From JAGGSN01 sp965603725 (GTDB lineage: Bacteria; Zixibacteria; MSB-5A5; UBA10806; 4484-95), in NCBI GenBank assembly GCA_965603725.1, contig CBFDEC010000012.1, positions 13,758-77,757 on the forward strand: a stretch of 64,000 bases of DNA, read 5' to 3'. How positions within the stretch are numbered: position 1 is the stretch's first letter; every line of letters begins with the position of its first letter. Under the pieces are notes generated by a model. It was given only the letters and a program-made list of their open reading frames with translations. It was not told where the DNA came from and did not search any database. The position numbers and the translations under genes are program-made. Below are positions 43,709 to 52,981 of the stretch, one piece after another.

Positions 43709-45346
43709 ATGAAAGCGCTAATTACACTGATTCTGATTTTATTGCTCGCAATTCCGGTGTTTGCCGTTATTGGCGATGTCGATACGAGTTTCGCCGCACC
43801 TTACAGTTGCCCGACCGGTATGGCAACCGATGGGAAGCACCTTTACCTTGCCGACCGCAAAAGCGACACGATCTATAAGATAGACCCGAAATCCGGCGAG
43901 ACAATATCCGAATTTCCCGCCCCCGGGTTCAGGCCGCAGGGGCTGGCGTATGACAGCAAATACCTTTGGTTGGTCGATTCTGAAGAGGGAGTGATACTGC
44001 AGATCGATCCCGAAACCAAAGTCGCTGTAAAGACTATCTGGTGTCCGGCCCAACGTCCCCGCGGGTTGGCCTGGGATGCCGAATACCTGTGGCTGGCAGA
44101 TTCCAAAGCCGACCAGCTTTTGCAGGTTTCAACCGAGGACGGCACTACCATCAAAGAGTTGCCCTCGCCCTCGGGAAATCCAACCGGTCTGGCATTTGAC
44201 GGAACCCATCTCTGGGTAGCCGACCGTAGCGCTGATAAAATCTATATGGTCTGGCCGGAAACAGGCGAAGTTGTACTGACACTCAAAGCCCCCGATAAAT
44301 ATGCCTGGGGACTGGCATATCTTGATGATAAACTCTACTGCGCCGATTACCAGTCAGATTCAGTTTATGCCGTTATTGCCGACGATGACGAATTCAATAA
44401 TCTTATCGACCCGGTCTACGAGGAGCTCGAATACACACATCAGTTCAGAAATTACGGTCCCGGAACCGTGACCGACCTCAACATCTACCTGGCAGTACCT
44501 GAGAACTCACGCCGCCAGACCCTGCTTGAACCGCCCGTTTACTCATCAACGGTAAACCATGATTTCATCTCCGATCAATGGGGTCAGCAGGTTGCCCGGT
44601 TTCATTTCGATGAGGTCAAGCCCGGCGAGATGGTCGAAGCTTCCTATAAAACTATGGTGGAGCTATTCGACCACTGGATTTATATCAGGCCGGAGAAGGT
44701 AGGCGATTTGAAAGACATTCCAAAGGAGATTAAGAAGAAATATCTTGTGGATGACACTAAATTCGCAATCAACTCAGAAACCATTAAAGATGCCGTCAAA
44801 AAAGCCATCGACGATGAGACCAATCCATATTGGGTGATGCGGAAAATCTACGGCTACATTATCGATAATATGTATTACGAGCTTGCCGGGGGCTGGAATA
44901 TAGCTCCGGCAATACTTGAGCGGGGTAACGGTTCATGTTCGGAGTACTCATTTGTATTCATCTCGATGTGCCGGTCGGCGGGGCTTCCCTGCAGGTATGC
45001 AGGCGCTATCGCCCAGCGGGGCGACTTAGCCTCTGAAGATGAGGTCTTCCATCGCTGGTGCGAGGTCTACCTGCCAAAAATAGGCTGGGTGCCAGTCGAT
45101 CCCTCCGGCGGCGACCAGAAAAGCACAGCAGGGCAGGCGCGTTATATAGGTCATGTTTCCAACCGGTATTTGATTACTACAGTCGGCGGCGGCGGATCGG
45201 AGTATCTTGGCTGGGAGTACAACTCCTACGAAACCTGGCAGTCGGAAGGCATCTGCAAGATTTACACAGAAAAACTGGGCGAATGGTCGCCGGCAGACAG
45301 CGCACAGGCGGTAAGCATTAAACAGGAAAAATTTCCGATTGATTAG
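43709..45346 (+). CDS. Secreted beta-propeller plus transglutaminase-like protein
   Basis: A 545-residue exported protein with a signal peptide (ALITLILILLLAIPVFA, cleavage near residue 19). Residues of about 25-225 form repeating propeller blades of the SMP-30/NHL kind: each blade carries a phrase like LAYDSKYLWLVD or LAFDGTHLWVAD. A linker beta domain follows, then a transglutaminase-like fold with the Cys of GNGSCSEYSFVF, the His of EVFHRWCEVYL and the Asp of WVPVDPSGG. Such domains act as peptidases or in cell-envelope remodelling; the substrate is unknown. AAGGAGG precedes the ATG. Confidence 0.85.
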   Translation: MKALITLILILLLAIPVFAVIGDVDTSFAAPYSCPTGMATDGKHLYLADRKSDTIYKIDPKSGETISEFPAPGFRPQGLAYDSKYLWLVDSEEGVILQIDPETKVAVKTIWCPAQRPRGLAWDAEYLWLADSKADQLLQVSTEDGTTIKELPSPSGNPTGLAFDGTHLWVADRSADKIYMVWPETGEVVLTLKAPDKYAWGLAYLDDKLYCADYQSDSVYAVIADDDEFNNLIDPVYEELEYTHQFRNYGPGTVTDLNIYLAVPENSRRQTLLEPPVYSSTVNHDFISDQWGQQVARFHFDEVKPGEMVEASYKTMVELFDHWIYIRPEKVGDLKDIPKEIKKKYLVDDTKFAINSETIKDAVKKAIDDETNPYWVMRKIYGYIIDNMYYELAGGWNIAPAILERGNGSCSEYSFVFISMCRSAGLPCRYAGAIAQRGDLASEDEVFHRWCEVYLPKIGWVPVDPSGGDQKSTAGQARYIGHVSNRYLITTVGGGGSEYLGWEYNSYETWQSEGICKIYTEKLGEWSPADSAQAVSIKQEKFPID

Positions 45347-45384
45347 AAGCCGAAGTAGAAGTTTCAATCTGCTCCATATCAAAG

Positions 45385-45409
45385 GGGCACACAGGGACGT
45401 GTGATGCCC
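45385..45409. repeat. Degenerate GGGCACAC-type hairpin
   Basis: GGGCACACAGGGACGTGTG followed by ATGCCC pairs with one bulge. It is a variant of the GGCACACG-TCCC-CGTGTGCC module at 49703 and 52626, and lies in the 3' flank of the transglutaminase gene. Confidence 0.5.
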
Positions 45410-45423
45410 ACTATACACATCAA

Positions 45424-45452
45424 TAAAGGGCGGCCTCTGTGACCGCCCTTTA
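45424..45452. terminator. Bidirectional intrinsic-type terminator
   Basis: A perfect 10-bp stem, TAAAGGGCGG/CCGCCCTTTA, with a 9-base loop sits between the convergent transglutaminase and S8 protease genes. A-rich and T-rich flanks on both sides suit termination in both directions. Confidence 0.75.
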
Positions 45453-45475
45453 AATTATCATGATATATTACCAGC

Positions 45476-48400
45476 TTATTTCACCATCATCATCTTTTTA
45501 GTGGTGACGTTGTCGCCCTGAACAAGCTTATAGAAGTATACGCCGGAGGCAACATGGTTGCCGTTTTCATCGGCGCTGTCCCAGGTAATCTGATGGACGC
45601 CGGCAGGCAGATTCCCATCGACAAGCGTTTTAACCTTACGGCCCATGATATCGTAAACCTCAAGGGTTGTATGGCCATCAGCGGGCAAACCGAAGGCGAT
45701 ATCCGTAGTCGGATTGAATGGGTTGGGGTAATTCTGAGTTAAAGAGAATGTTGCAGGAACCGCGGTCATATCATCGCCAATACCGGTTTCACCAACCTCA
45801 AGTGTGCAGGGTAAAGTGAATGTATTGTGTTCGGGATCGTTGGTTGAAATTAATATATTACCGGTATAAAGTCCGTTTTCCAGCTCTGTGGCATCAAAAA
45901 CAACATCCAACTCCATCGATTCACTTGGCTGAACAATGCCTTCCTGCGGACTCACTGTTAACCAGAATAGCGGATAAGTGAATTCAATAGCCAGGCCGGG
46001 CTGTACTACCGCATTATTGTAGGCATATTCAAGTCCTATTTCACCGACTTCATTTTCGATACCTATTGTGATATCGCTCTGGTATTCTCCTTCAATCTCG
46101 CCGTATTGCATACGGATTGAGTTATCGTTGCCATCGAGTATTACCTGGAAACTGTGCAACGGTGTTGTCAGGTCGGGATAATAGTGCCAATCAACCCAGG
46201 AAACAATAAATCTGTTATTCACATCATCGTAGTAATAGTAGCAATTTCCTGTTGCACCGCCATCCAGGTCATCCCATTGAACGGCAATGAGCGCATTGGG
46301 AATATAAACCCTTGGAATAGTATAGTTGGAGATATAAGAACTGGCATACTGAATGAAAGACAGCCAGCCGTTTGTGCTGACCATGATATCCGAGTATGTC
46401 TGACCATAGAAAGTAAAAGTCAAGCCCATCGGAAACAAGTCGGTGTACCCGTCATCGATAGAACCATAACTGAAATCAACCGGTGTGCCGTTTCCCGTAA
46501 TATCAATCCACTCATAACTCGGACCATCGGGTTCATCGGAGTCTATATAAGTATAACCGAATTCATCGGGTCCGCCAAAATCAGTTATTACATCGTGATT
46601 GAACGGCGGATCGATTTCTGTTTTAAGATGCGACTCATCCTGAGGAGCATTTGCTTCTTCTTTCGAAACAGGAACATCGATTTGTTCTACAGGAATTTCA
46701 ACCTCACTGTCGAAAGTGTTCATAGATTGCATGAAATCATCAGTCAGAACAACCACGGAAAAATTAAGCGGAGCACCGCCCGAATTGGAGATAGTCAAAT
46801 CCCCGGTAGTAGATTCGCCGGAATTTAACTGAACGTTAAATGCTAAAGGTGATACACCGGCTTCAGGATATACTGCACTGCCGCCATTTACAACAGCTCC
46901 GTCAATATACCAGCCGTCACGAGTTGCTGAGCCATCCGTACCAAATCGGAGTTTAAATTTGACAATTTCATCTTGATAAGAAGAAAGGTCAACGAGTACC
47001 TGCTCCCAGACTCCTGTTTCGCCGGAGAAACCCGGTTCATCGTCCAAACCACGAACATCAGGATTAGGATATCCGTCTTCAGGCGTGATAAGGTTCCATG
47101 AAGTCCCACCATCAGTTGAAATGTGAATGTTGCCGCCATCCCAGTTTAATTCCATGTTATACCAATGATAGAAAGAGAAAGAAGCATTGGCATCGGTAAT
47201 ATCGTAAAACGTTGTATATAAAGGATCATCGGCATTGTTGGGATAAGAACCGCCAAGCACCGTAGCCCAAACATTGTTGCCATCGTATGCTTCACCGGGC
47301 CCGGAGGACGGGGCACCCCATTCCCAGACGCCTTCACCTACCCAGCCGCCGTTGTTTGCCTCGAATGATTCCAGTTCTCGAAGGTCAAAGTCAAGCGCAA
47401 CAGTATCACCAACCGGAACAAATATGCTTCCCCTGCCGAGTCCATAACCAATAGCCGTAGCTTCGATATCGTAAGTTTCGCCGCCGGGTATGTTATCAAA
47501 TATATAATACCCTTCGTTGTTGGTATAAACAGGGTTAAGAGGAACTCCAACTACAGATATAATGGCGTCCTCAATAGGATTCGAATCAAGGTCTAAAACA
47601 TGACCATGAAGAATGCCGTACTCGGCAAAATCGAGAGTGAAATCTTGAGTAACGGTTTCATCAGGGAGTATCGTAACTGTTGCCGTATCGGGCAGATGGC
47701 CGAAGAAGCTGGCAATCAGGGTGTATGTGCTGTCGCCGGGAAGACTGAGATGATAAAAACCCACATCATCGGCAGTAGCAAATCTTGTTGAGCCATCGAC
47801 TACAATTCTGGCGCCGCCTACAGGGCTGCTATTTTCATCATACACGTAACCTTCAACAGCGCCATAACCCGCCTGAGCAATCAGGCACGCCTCGTGGAGA
47901 TCGATAATACCATGACCGTAGCTGTTGTCTTCGCCGGCCGGCCCAAGGTCGACTGCAGTACTCATCATTATTTCCTTAATCGATTCAACATCCAGGTCGG
48001 GATTTGCCGAACGGATAACAGCGACTGCTCCGGTAATATGAGGCGAGGACATCGAGGTCCCGCTCTTTGTTGAATAGCCGCCGCCCGGGATAGAACTTCT
48101 AACGTTAACGCCAGGTGCCACAACTTCAGGCTTGATGGCCATATCGGCCTCGGCGCATTCGGTCGGACCACGGGCTGAAAAGTTGGCTACGGGCAATGAC
48201 GGGGTGGCACCGTCAACAGCTCCCACGGAGAAGCAATTATAATATGTGGTTGCTCTATCGGCCGGGGAACGCAAGCCACTGTAACCTTCGTTGCCCGCAG
48301 AAAAAATAACCACCGTGCCGGCAGCTTCCAGGTTATCAATTACAACCCAGAATGTCTCATCGCAATCAGGGTATCCGGGAATGCCATCGGGAATGCCCCA

Positions 48401-49312
48401 TGAATTTCCGCAGGCATCGGGGTTATCCTGAGTGTAAGGATCGCCGTCCGGGTCGACAAACCATTCAAATGACAGCAAAGCATCTGCAACTGTTCGGGCG
48501 ATGTCGTATCTATCTATTGGGGCTGCCGCAATCCACTGAGCATCGATAGCAACACCAATTGTATCGCCTGATGGAGTACGGCCGCAGATGGTACCCATAG
48601 TATGTGTACCATGGCTTTGGGAATCCTGAGGGAACGTCCAGCCGGCATATGGATCATACCAGCTCTCGTCAACATCGCCGTCACCATCAACATCGCCGCG
48701 AAAACGATCCGCCAGAGCCGGGTGAGTGCCGTCAACGCCAGTATCCATGTTAGCCACAACCCGTCCGGCGCCAGTGAATCCAGCCGCCCATGCTTCCAGG
48801 GCGTTGATTCTTTCAAGACCAATCTCGTGGGATGCAATTAGCGGCGGGTCAGATTCTTTAGCATCAATCGGCTTTATACTTTCAATAGTATAATTGAAAT
48901 AAAGGTCGGCTATTTCCGGATTCGCCGCAATCGCCTCTATACCCGCTTTATTCGCAGTTACAATAAACATATTAGCAATCCACAGCATCTTGTAACGCTC
49001 GATTAAGCCCTGCAGCTGCAGCTCATCCAGGTAGGCTGACATAGCAGGCTGAGTCCGGCTGACAATATCTTGAAGAGCCTCGATGACCCTTCGATTTCTA
49101 TCAGCCAGGGTAGACCTTTCGAGTTTCAATTGTCTGTTTAGGGAACCGATATCTGCCTGTTCTTGCATCATAACAATGACGTCAATCTGTTCGCTGGCAA
49201 TCATTCCCTGCATCCTATCTGCAAGATATGGGCTGATCTGTCCAGACCATACTACTGGAACAGCCAGTAGCACCATAACCACACACAGCACTTTGACTTT
49301 TAACATCGACAA
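45476..49312 (-). CDS. Large secreted S8 serine protease with C-terminal sorting domain
   Basis: A 1278-residue exported subtilase. It has a signal peptide (LKVKVLCVVMVLLAVPVVWSG), an I9-like propeptide to about residue 150, then the S8 domain with Asp190 (NMDTGVDGTHP), His234 (SHGTHTMG), Asn341 (SAGNEG) and Ser420 (SGTSMSSPH). Two carboxypeptidase-regulatory-like Ig domains follow (about 475-640), then a MAM-like receptor domain, a long beta region (about 860-1170) and a FlgD-like Ig sorting domain starting QNYPNPFNPTTDI. In FCB bacteria such tails mark secretion and surface attachment. No secretion genes are in the window. Confidence 0.95.
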   Translation of the reverse strand: MSMLKVKVLCVVMVLLAVPVVWSGQISPYLADRMQGMIASEQIDVIVMMQEQADIGSLNRQLKLERSTLADRNRRVIEALQDIVSRTQPAMSAYLDELQLQGLIERYKMLWIANMFIVTANKAGIEAIAANPEIADLYFNYTIESIKPIDAKESDPPLIASHEIGLERINALEAWAAGFTGAGRVVANMDTGVDGTHPALADRFRGDVDGDGDVDESWYDPYAGWTFPQDSQSHGTHTMGTICGRTPSGDTIGVAIDAQWIAAAPIDRYDIARTVADALLSFEWFVDPDGDPYTQDNPDACGNSWGIPDGIPGYPDCDETFWVVIDNLEAAGTVVIFSAGNEGYSGLRSPADRATTYYNCFSVGAVDGATPSLPVANFSARGPTECAEADMAIKPEVVAPGVNVRSSIPGGGYSTKSGTSMSSPHITGAVAVIRSANPDLDVESIKEIMMSTAVDLGPAGEDNSYGHGIIDLHEACLIAQAGYGAVEGYVYDENSSPVGGARIVVDGSTRFATADDVGFYHLSLPGDSTYTLIASFFGHLPDTATVTILPDETVTQDFTLDFAEYGILHGHVLDLDSNPIEDAIISVVGVPLNPVYTNNEGYYIFDNIPGGETYDIEATAIGYGLGRGSIFVPVGDTVALDFDLRELESFEANNGGWVGEGVWEWGAPSSGPGEAYDGNNVWATVLGGSYPNNADDPLYTTFYDITDANASFSFYHWYNMELNWDGGNIHISTDGGTSWNLITPEDGYPNPDVRGLDDEPGFSGETGVWEQVLVDLSSYQDEIVKFKLRFGTDGSATRDGWYIDGAVVNGGSAVYPEAGVSPLAFNVQLNSGESTTGDLTISNSGGAPLNFSVVVLTDDFMQSMNTFDSEVEIPVEQIDVPVSKEEANAPQDESHLKTEIDPPFNHDVITDFGGPDEFGYTYIDSDEPDGPSYEWIDITGNGTPVDFSYGSIDDGYTDLFPMGLTFTFYGQTYSDIMVSTNGWLSFIQYASSYISNYTIPRVYIPNALIAVQWDDLDGGATGNCYYYYDDVNNRFIVSWVDWHYYPDLTTPLHSFQVILDGNDNSIRMQYGEIEGEYQSDITIGIENEVGEIGLEYAYNNAVVQPGLAIEFTYPLFWLTVSPQEGIVQPSESMELDVVFDATELENGLYTGNILISTNDPEHNTFTLPCTLEVGETGIGDDMTAVPATFSLTQNYPNPFNPTTDIAFGLPADGHTTLEVYDIMGRKVKTLVDGNLPAGVHQITWDSADENGNHVASGVYFYKLVQGDNVTTKKMMMVK

Positions 49313-49659
49313 CTCCTTTTAATTCGGTTATTATTAAGACTATTTTTTGTAAAAACTAACATTATTTACCATTTTAAGGCTTTTGCAAAAAGCATGCCTG
49401 CGATTCTACTGTTAAGTTCATTACTATGTAATATATATCAACAAGTTAGAAACGCAAGCGATAAAACTATAAATAGTGGTGTTGCAATATGAAACAACTT
49501 CTGTTTTAAGGCACTAATTGTTTAATATATAATGAATTATAATAGTTAATCTATGGATATAATCATAACACTGTTACTGTATTACACTCATGTTATTGAA
49601 CCAAACAGAAGGTGATATAAAACTTATGATTCAATATTAATAGTGCAATTTATTGCGTG

Positions 49660-49685
49660 GTTGGTGTATGTCCCCATCCACCAAC
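49660..49685. repeat. Hairpin repeat D, copy 2
   Basis: GTTGGTGTATG-TCCC-CATCCACCAAC, an almost perfect stem, nine bases ahead of repeat B copy 1. It belongs to the same module as 214-239 and the pair near 62.3 kb. Confidence 0.75.
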
Positions 49686-49693
49686 AAGTCTTG

Positions 49694-49846
49694 TTATGTG
49701 GGCGGCACACGTCCCCGTGTACCCCTTGACGGGCAGACCAGTCCACCTATGGCGGATGCCGCGCACGAAGAAGTCCTGTAGATGAAGACCTCCGAAGGTC
49801 CCTGACGGGTCTCCGGCCTTGACGGCTTGCGGTCTTGACGATTATC
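49694..49846. repeat. 153-bp direct repeat B, copy 1
   Basis: It matches 52617-52769 at all but about three positions. It is itself a string of palindromes: GGCACACG/CGTGTACC, a variant of CCGCCTATGGCGG, AGACCTCCGAAGGTCC, GACGGGTCTCC and GACGGCTTGC units. No open frame with a ribosome site crosses it. It marks the left end of a 2.8-kb accessory island. Confidence 0.92.
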
Positions 49847-49923
49847 TGAATTAACGAAGGACTTCGTCCACCTGGTTAGGCCAGGAATGACAAAAGCCCT
49901 TTTTCCAGCCCGTCTCTTTTTTT

Positions 49924-50205
49924 TCAGGAGTTTCCCCGAAAAACTGAATAGAATTTTTATAATATAAATTATATAAACGAGTTGATATTTCGAAGAAGTG
50001 GAAATCATGGTTTCTCGAAAAATCGGGGAAACTTCCGCACTAACAGGCGGGACTTTCCAGTCCCGCTGGCGGGCCAGACGGCTCGTATGAGCTGGAAAGT
50101 TCACAGGACCCCAGACGGGCCGTATGGCTTGACGGCCTGCCCTGTTAAGTTAGTTTTTTATTTTGCTTAAAATTGTTATGTGGAAAAAAACGGGGAAACT
50201 CCTGA
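49924..50205. repeat. Inverted repeat with CGGGGAAACTCC arms
   Basis: TCAGGAGTTTCCCCG at 49924-49938 is the exact reverse complement of 50191-50205, and a third partial copy (CGGGGAAACTTCC) lies at about 50025-50038. A perfect hairpin, GCGGGACT-TTCC-AGTCCCGC, lies at 50047-50066 inside. Related TTTCCCCGAAA elements occur near 63695 and 63800. The 1-kb divergent gap 49313-50329 otherwise holds only AT-rich DNA and repeat B; the promoters of the flanking genes must lie at its two ends. Confidence 0.7.
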
Positions 50206-50329
50206 TAAATCGCCGGTTGACTTTCTAAACGAATCAAATTACATTAATAATATGTCCGTTAAAACGGGGTAAGATCACTGAATTGTAAAAAATAAATGAT
50301 TAGTTCAAAAGAAAAACCGGAGATTAATA

Positions 50330-51415
50330 GTGGAGTTAAACAATTTTCAATTTAAGCATTTAGAATGGCAGAAGCGTTTTGATAACGAATTAAGTAAAGC
50401 GCCAAATGAATTTAAGCAGGCTTGGTCTTATTTTTGCGATGGCGATATAGCTACTGCGGAAAAATCGCTTGCTATGTGTGCGCTGGCTGGATTATGGCCA
50501 GGAACAGCTTCCAGTATACTCGCATTCTTTGAACTTGAAAAGAAAAATTATTACAGGGCGATCGAGCTAGCTCTTGCAGGCGAAAATTATGGTCTGGAAT
50601 TTCCCGGTTATTGGTATTATTATAAATCCTTAGCATCGTCATATAACTTTATCGATGAACTTGATAAATGCATAAGAGTCATCAATGAAGCGATTGATTT
50701 TTTCACTGTTGAAGATTCTCCATCGGATTTGTCAGGATTTTATTTTCATAAATCTAATGTATTCAAACAAGTTGCAGGTCCCCTTTCTCATAATATCGAT
50801 GGTAAATCACAAAGTGACGCTAAAGAATGTATAAAAACAGCAATTGAATGCTTATGCAAGTCTTTGGCCATAATTAGCGATGGTTGGGAAAGCGATGTAA
50901 AACCTGAGCTTGAAGGTATAGCAAGAATCGCCGCGAGGGTGGGCATTAGGAGAAACGATTTACCGTTTTTAGAAGAAATGCTGGAAATAAAAGAGATTAC
51001 AAATCAGTACTTTAGTGATTCCCACTTGGTTGAACTATGCGTTATAGTAAGTTTCAATGAAGCTAATAACAATGTAGAAACTGGAAACAGGGTGGATGCG
51101 GATCTTTGGTTTAGGCGTGCTCTCGAATTGGCTCCGGAAGAAAAGAAAGATGACATAGCTTTTAAGGGCATAGTTTACTATCTGACAGGAGTAAATTTAC
51201 TTAGACTTCATAATCTCAAGGGATCAAATTTTTATCAGATGGATGAATCCACCATAAACATTAGAAGGGATATTAAGTCGTTATGGAATCAATCTGTCCG
51301 ATTATATAATTCTCTGGATCCGGGTTTTGTAGCTGATTTTGATAAGAGAATGCCCCCCGGATTGACTGAATCTGTTTGGAATATCAAACGAGATCCGATT
51401 ATGAATCTTATGTGA
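50330..51415 (+). CDS. TPR-like helical protein of unknown function
   Basis: A 361-residue soluble, all-helical protein starting at GTG with GGAG seven bases upstream. Segments such as IATAEKSLAMCALAG, ERDYYRAIELALAGEN-like helices and ELDKCIRVINEAIDFF have the A/G/Y spacing of tetratricopeptide repeats, suggesting a protein-interaction scaffold. No enzymatic motif is visible. It is AT-richer than the neighbouring housekeeping genes and lies inside the island flanked by repeat B. Confidence 0.7.
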   Translation: MELNNFQFKHLEWQKRFDNELSKAPNEFKQAWSYFCDGDIATAEKSLAMCALAGLWPGTASSILAFFELEKKNYYRAIELALAGENYGLEFPGYWYYYKSLASSYNFIDELDKCIRVINEAIDFFTVEDSPSDLSGFYFHKSNVFKQVAGPLSHNIDGKSQSDAKECIKTAIECLCKSLAIISDGWESDVKPELEGIARIAARVGIRRNDLPFLEEMLEIKEITNQYFSDSHLVELCVIVSFNEANNNVETGNRVDADLWFRRALELAPEEKKDDIAFKGIVYYLTGVNLLRLHNLKGSNFYQMDESTINIRRDIKSLWNQSVRLYNSLDPGFVADFDKRMPPGLTESVWNIKRDPIMNLM

Positions 51416-51469
51416 TAGCAGAATTAAAGGAATAAAATATGCAATGCAGTTTAACAAGGAGGACGGCTA

Positions 51470-51937
51470 ATGGTTTATACCATTTTAGTAATATTTTTGG
51501 TTATACTATCAATATGGATATACAGAAAGGTATCCTCAAAGAAAGAAGATGATATCGCAAAACCTTCTGCTGCTAATAATAACTCAAAAAGCGAACCAAG
51601 AGATTTCTTAAAAGATGCAGACGGATGGTTAAATACTCCAAAGCCATTGAAGGAGATGCTTAGTGAAAGTCGATCCTACGTGATAGATAAAATTATTGAA
51701 CTCTTGAACTACGGTGGAATCTATGAAAGAAAGTATGCGGCATTTGCGTTAGGCCAAATTGGTGAGAAGCGATTTTTACAGTGCCTTGAAAATAGACTTA
51801 CCCAAGAAACGGTTAAAGGAGTTCAGGAGGCGATAGGGTCTGCAAAGGTCGGTATATTAAGAGCCTCTCTTGATGAAGGATTCAGCGAAATGGATCGGAG
51901 GAAAATTATTACGGCAGCATATAATAGATACCTTTAG
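51470..51937 (+). CDS. Membrane-anchored HEAT-like small protein
   Basis: A 155-residue protein with one N-terminal membrane segment (VYTILVIFLVILSIWIY), a polar linker, and a helical C-terminal part. ERKYAAFALGQIGEKRFLQ has the ALGxIG pattern of HEAT/PBS-lyase repeats. A strong AAGGAGG ribosome site supports the start. It follows the TPR-like gene by 54 bp; both are helical-repeat proteins and may work together. Confidence 0.7.
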   Translation: MVYTILVIFLVILSIWIYRKVSSKKEDDIAKPSAANNNSKSEPRDFLKDADGWLNTPKPLKEMLSESRSYVIDKIIELLNYGGIYERKYAAFALGQIGEKRFLQCLENRLTQETVKGVQEAIGSAKVGILRASLDEGFSEMDRRKIITAAYNRYL

Positions 51938-52047
51938 ATTGACGTATTACAGAAGCATAGTGCGAATTGGAAGCATTCCTGTGTAAGAAATGATTTGAGC
52001 GTTAAAATTAACAATTTAAACCTTATCTTTGAAAGGAAGGTGCTACA

Positions 52048-52264
52048 ATGCCAAATTGCGAGTATCATGGTCACTACAATGAACCATATCAGGGATGTGC
52101 CCCAAATGTGTGCTGGAAATAGCTACAGGTGATCAACCTCCTCCAGGAAAAACTCCTCTGGGTAAATGTCCAGTTCATGGATTTTATTACGCAAAATTAA
52201 AAGGTACTTAAAAGGTACTTATGATGGCTGCCCGGTCTGTGCAAGAGAAAAACATGGAAGATAA
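52048..52264 (+). pseudogene. Decayed two-finger CxxHG/CxxC mini-gene
   Basis: A GGAAGG-preceded ATG opens a frame that stops after 24 codons. Restoring one lost base near 52093 and removing one unit of an 11-bp tandem duplication (AAAAGGTACTT twice, 52199-52220) would give one protein of about 68 residues. It would have two similar halves: CEYHGHY...CPKC and CPVHGFY...CPVC. Each resembles a small zinc knuckle. It is therefore a recently inactivated zinc-ribbon-type gene. Confidence 0.6.
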
Positions 52265-52314
52265 AATGATTAAGCCTTACTATTACTCTAGCTTTACACA
52301 AAGGAGGTATTCTC

Positions 52315-52479
52315 ATGGCAAAGATCTCATCTGGTGATCGCTGTGCCGACTGCAAACATTGTAAAATATGGTCGGCAGATCACACAAAAGCTACATGCAC
52401 TCTTTATAATGAACAAGGCTTTCATCCTGATAGGCCTGTTTTGGCAAAATGTGTAGGGAAAGTTACAAGAAGATATTAA
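52315..52479 (+). CDS. 54-residue Cys-rich protein
   Basis: ATG at 52315 follows an excellent AAAGGAGG site. The product has Cys at 10, 13, 16, 28 and 46 (CADCKHCK, ATCTL, KCVGK), enough to bind Zn2+ or an Fe-S cluster, and is otherwise basic and polar. No family is recognised with certainty; it resembles the small proteins beginning with a GDRCxxCxxC knot. It stands beside the decayed zinc-knuckle gene in the same island. Confidence 0.7.
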   Translation: MAKISSGDRCADCKHCKIWSADHTKATCTLYNEQGFHPDRPVLAKCVGKVTRRY

Positions 52480-52616
52480 TCCAAAAAAAAGGTTTATTAG
52501 ATGCCATTAAATCCAACACACGGGTACCCCACCTAATAAGTGGGTTTAAATTTAGCTAGGAGTCTGTCGGAGAACCTTGCTATAATATAATATCTATGCT
52601 ACAATACTTTTAGAAT

Positions 52617-52769
52617 TTATGTGGGCGGCACACGTCCCCGTGTGCCCCTTGACGGGCAGACCAGTCCACCTATGGCGGATGCCGCGCACGAAGAAGTCTT
52701 GTAGGTGAAGACCTCCGAAGGTCCCTGACGGGTCTCCGGCCTTGACGGCTTGCGGTCTTGACGATTATC
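52617..52769. repeat. 153-bp direct repeat B, copy 2
   Basis: Right-hand partner of 49694-49846, same orientation. It carries the perfect GGCACACG-TCCC-CGTGTGCC hairpin. It ends 12 bp before the putative rpmH -35 box, so the accessory island was placed directly upstream of the rpmH operon. The DNA between 52480 and 52616 holds only a small CCCAC/GTGGG hairpin (about 52528-52544), possibly a terminator for the Cys-rich gene. Confidence 0.92.
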
Positions 52770-52781
52770 CTCTTTTTTTAC

Positions 52782-52809
52782 TTGACCTTGCACGGCAATA
52801 AAATATATT
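52782..52809 (+). promoter_or_regulatory. Putative sigma-70-type promoter of rpmH
   Basis: TTGACC at 52782-52787 and TATATT at 52804-52809, spaced by 16 bp, lie 28 bp ahead of rpmH. AGAAGG just before the ATG is the ribosome site. Assigned by pattern only. Confidence 0.5.
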
Positions 52810-52837
52810 AATAATCTGTTTTAAAAGTGAGAAGGAA

Positions 52838-52981
52838 ATGAAAAGAACGTTTCAACCGTCAAACAGAAAAAGAGCAAACGACCACGGCTTTCGCAAGCGA
52901 ATGTCGACTAAGGCCGGACGTAATATCATAAAGAGACGCCGTGCTAAAGGACGGAAAAAACTCAGCGTATCAGACGAGTAG
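52838..52981 (+). CDS. rpmH: Ribosomal protein bL34
   Basis: A 47-residue basic protein with the nearly invariant bL34 sequence (KRTFQPSNRKRANDHGFRKR, then MSTKAGRNIIKRRRAKGRK). It opens the conserved origin-proximal cluster. Its last 41 bases are also read, in another frame, as the start of rnpA. This is reminiscent of the much larger rpmH/rnpA overlap in Thermus. Confidence 0.98.
   Translation: MKRTFQPSNRKRANDHGFRKRMSTKAGRNIIKRRRAKGRKKLSVSDE

Noticed and set aside
46154..46828. 224-codon plus-strand ORF
   Set aside because: Antisense within the S8 protease beta region; its composition follows the codon pattern of the real gene.
49694..50104. 136-codon minus-strand ORF
   Set aside because: Runs through repeat B and other palindromes; no family similarity or start signal.
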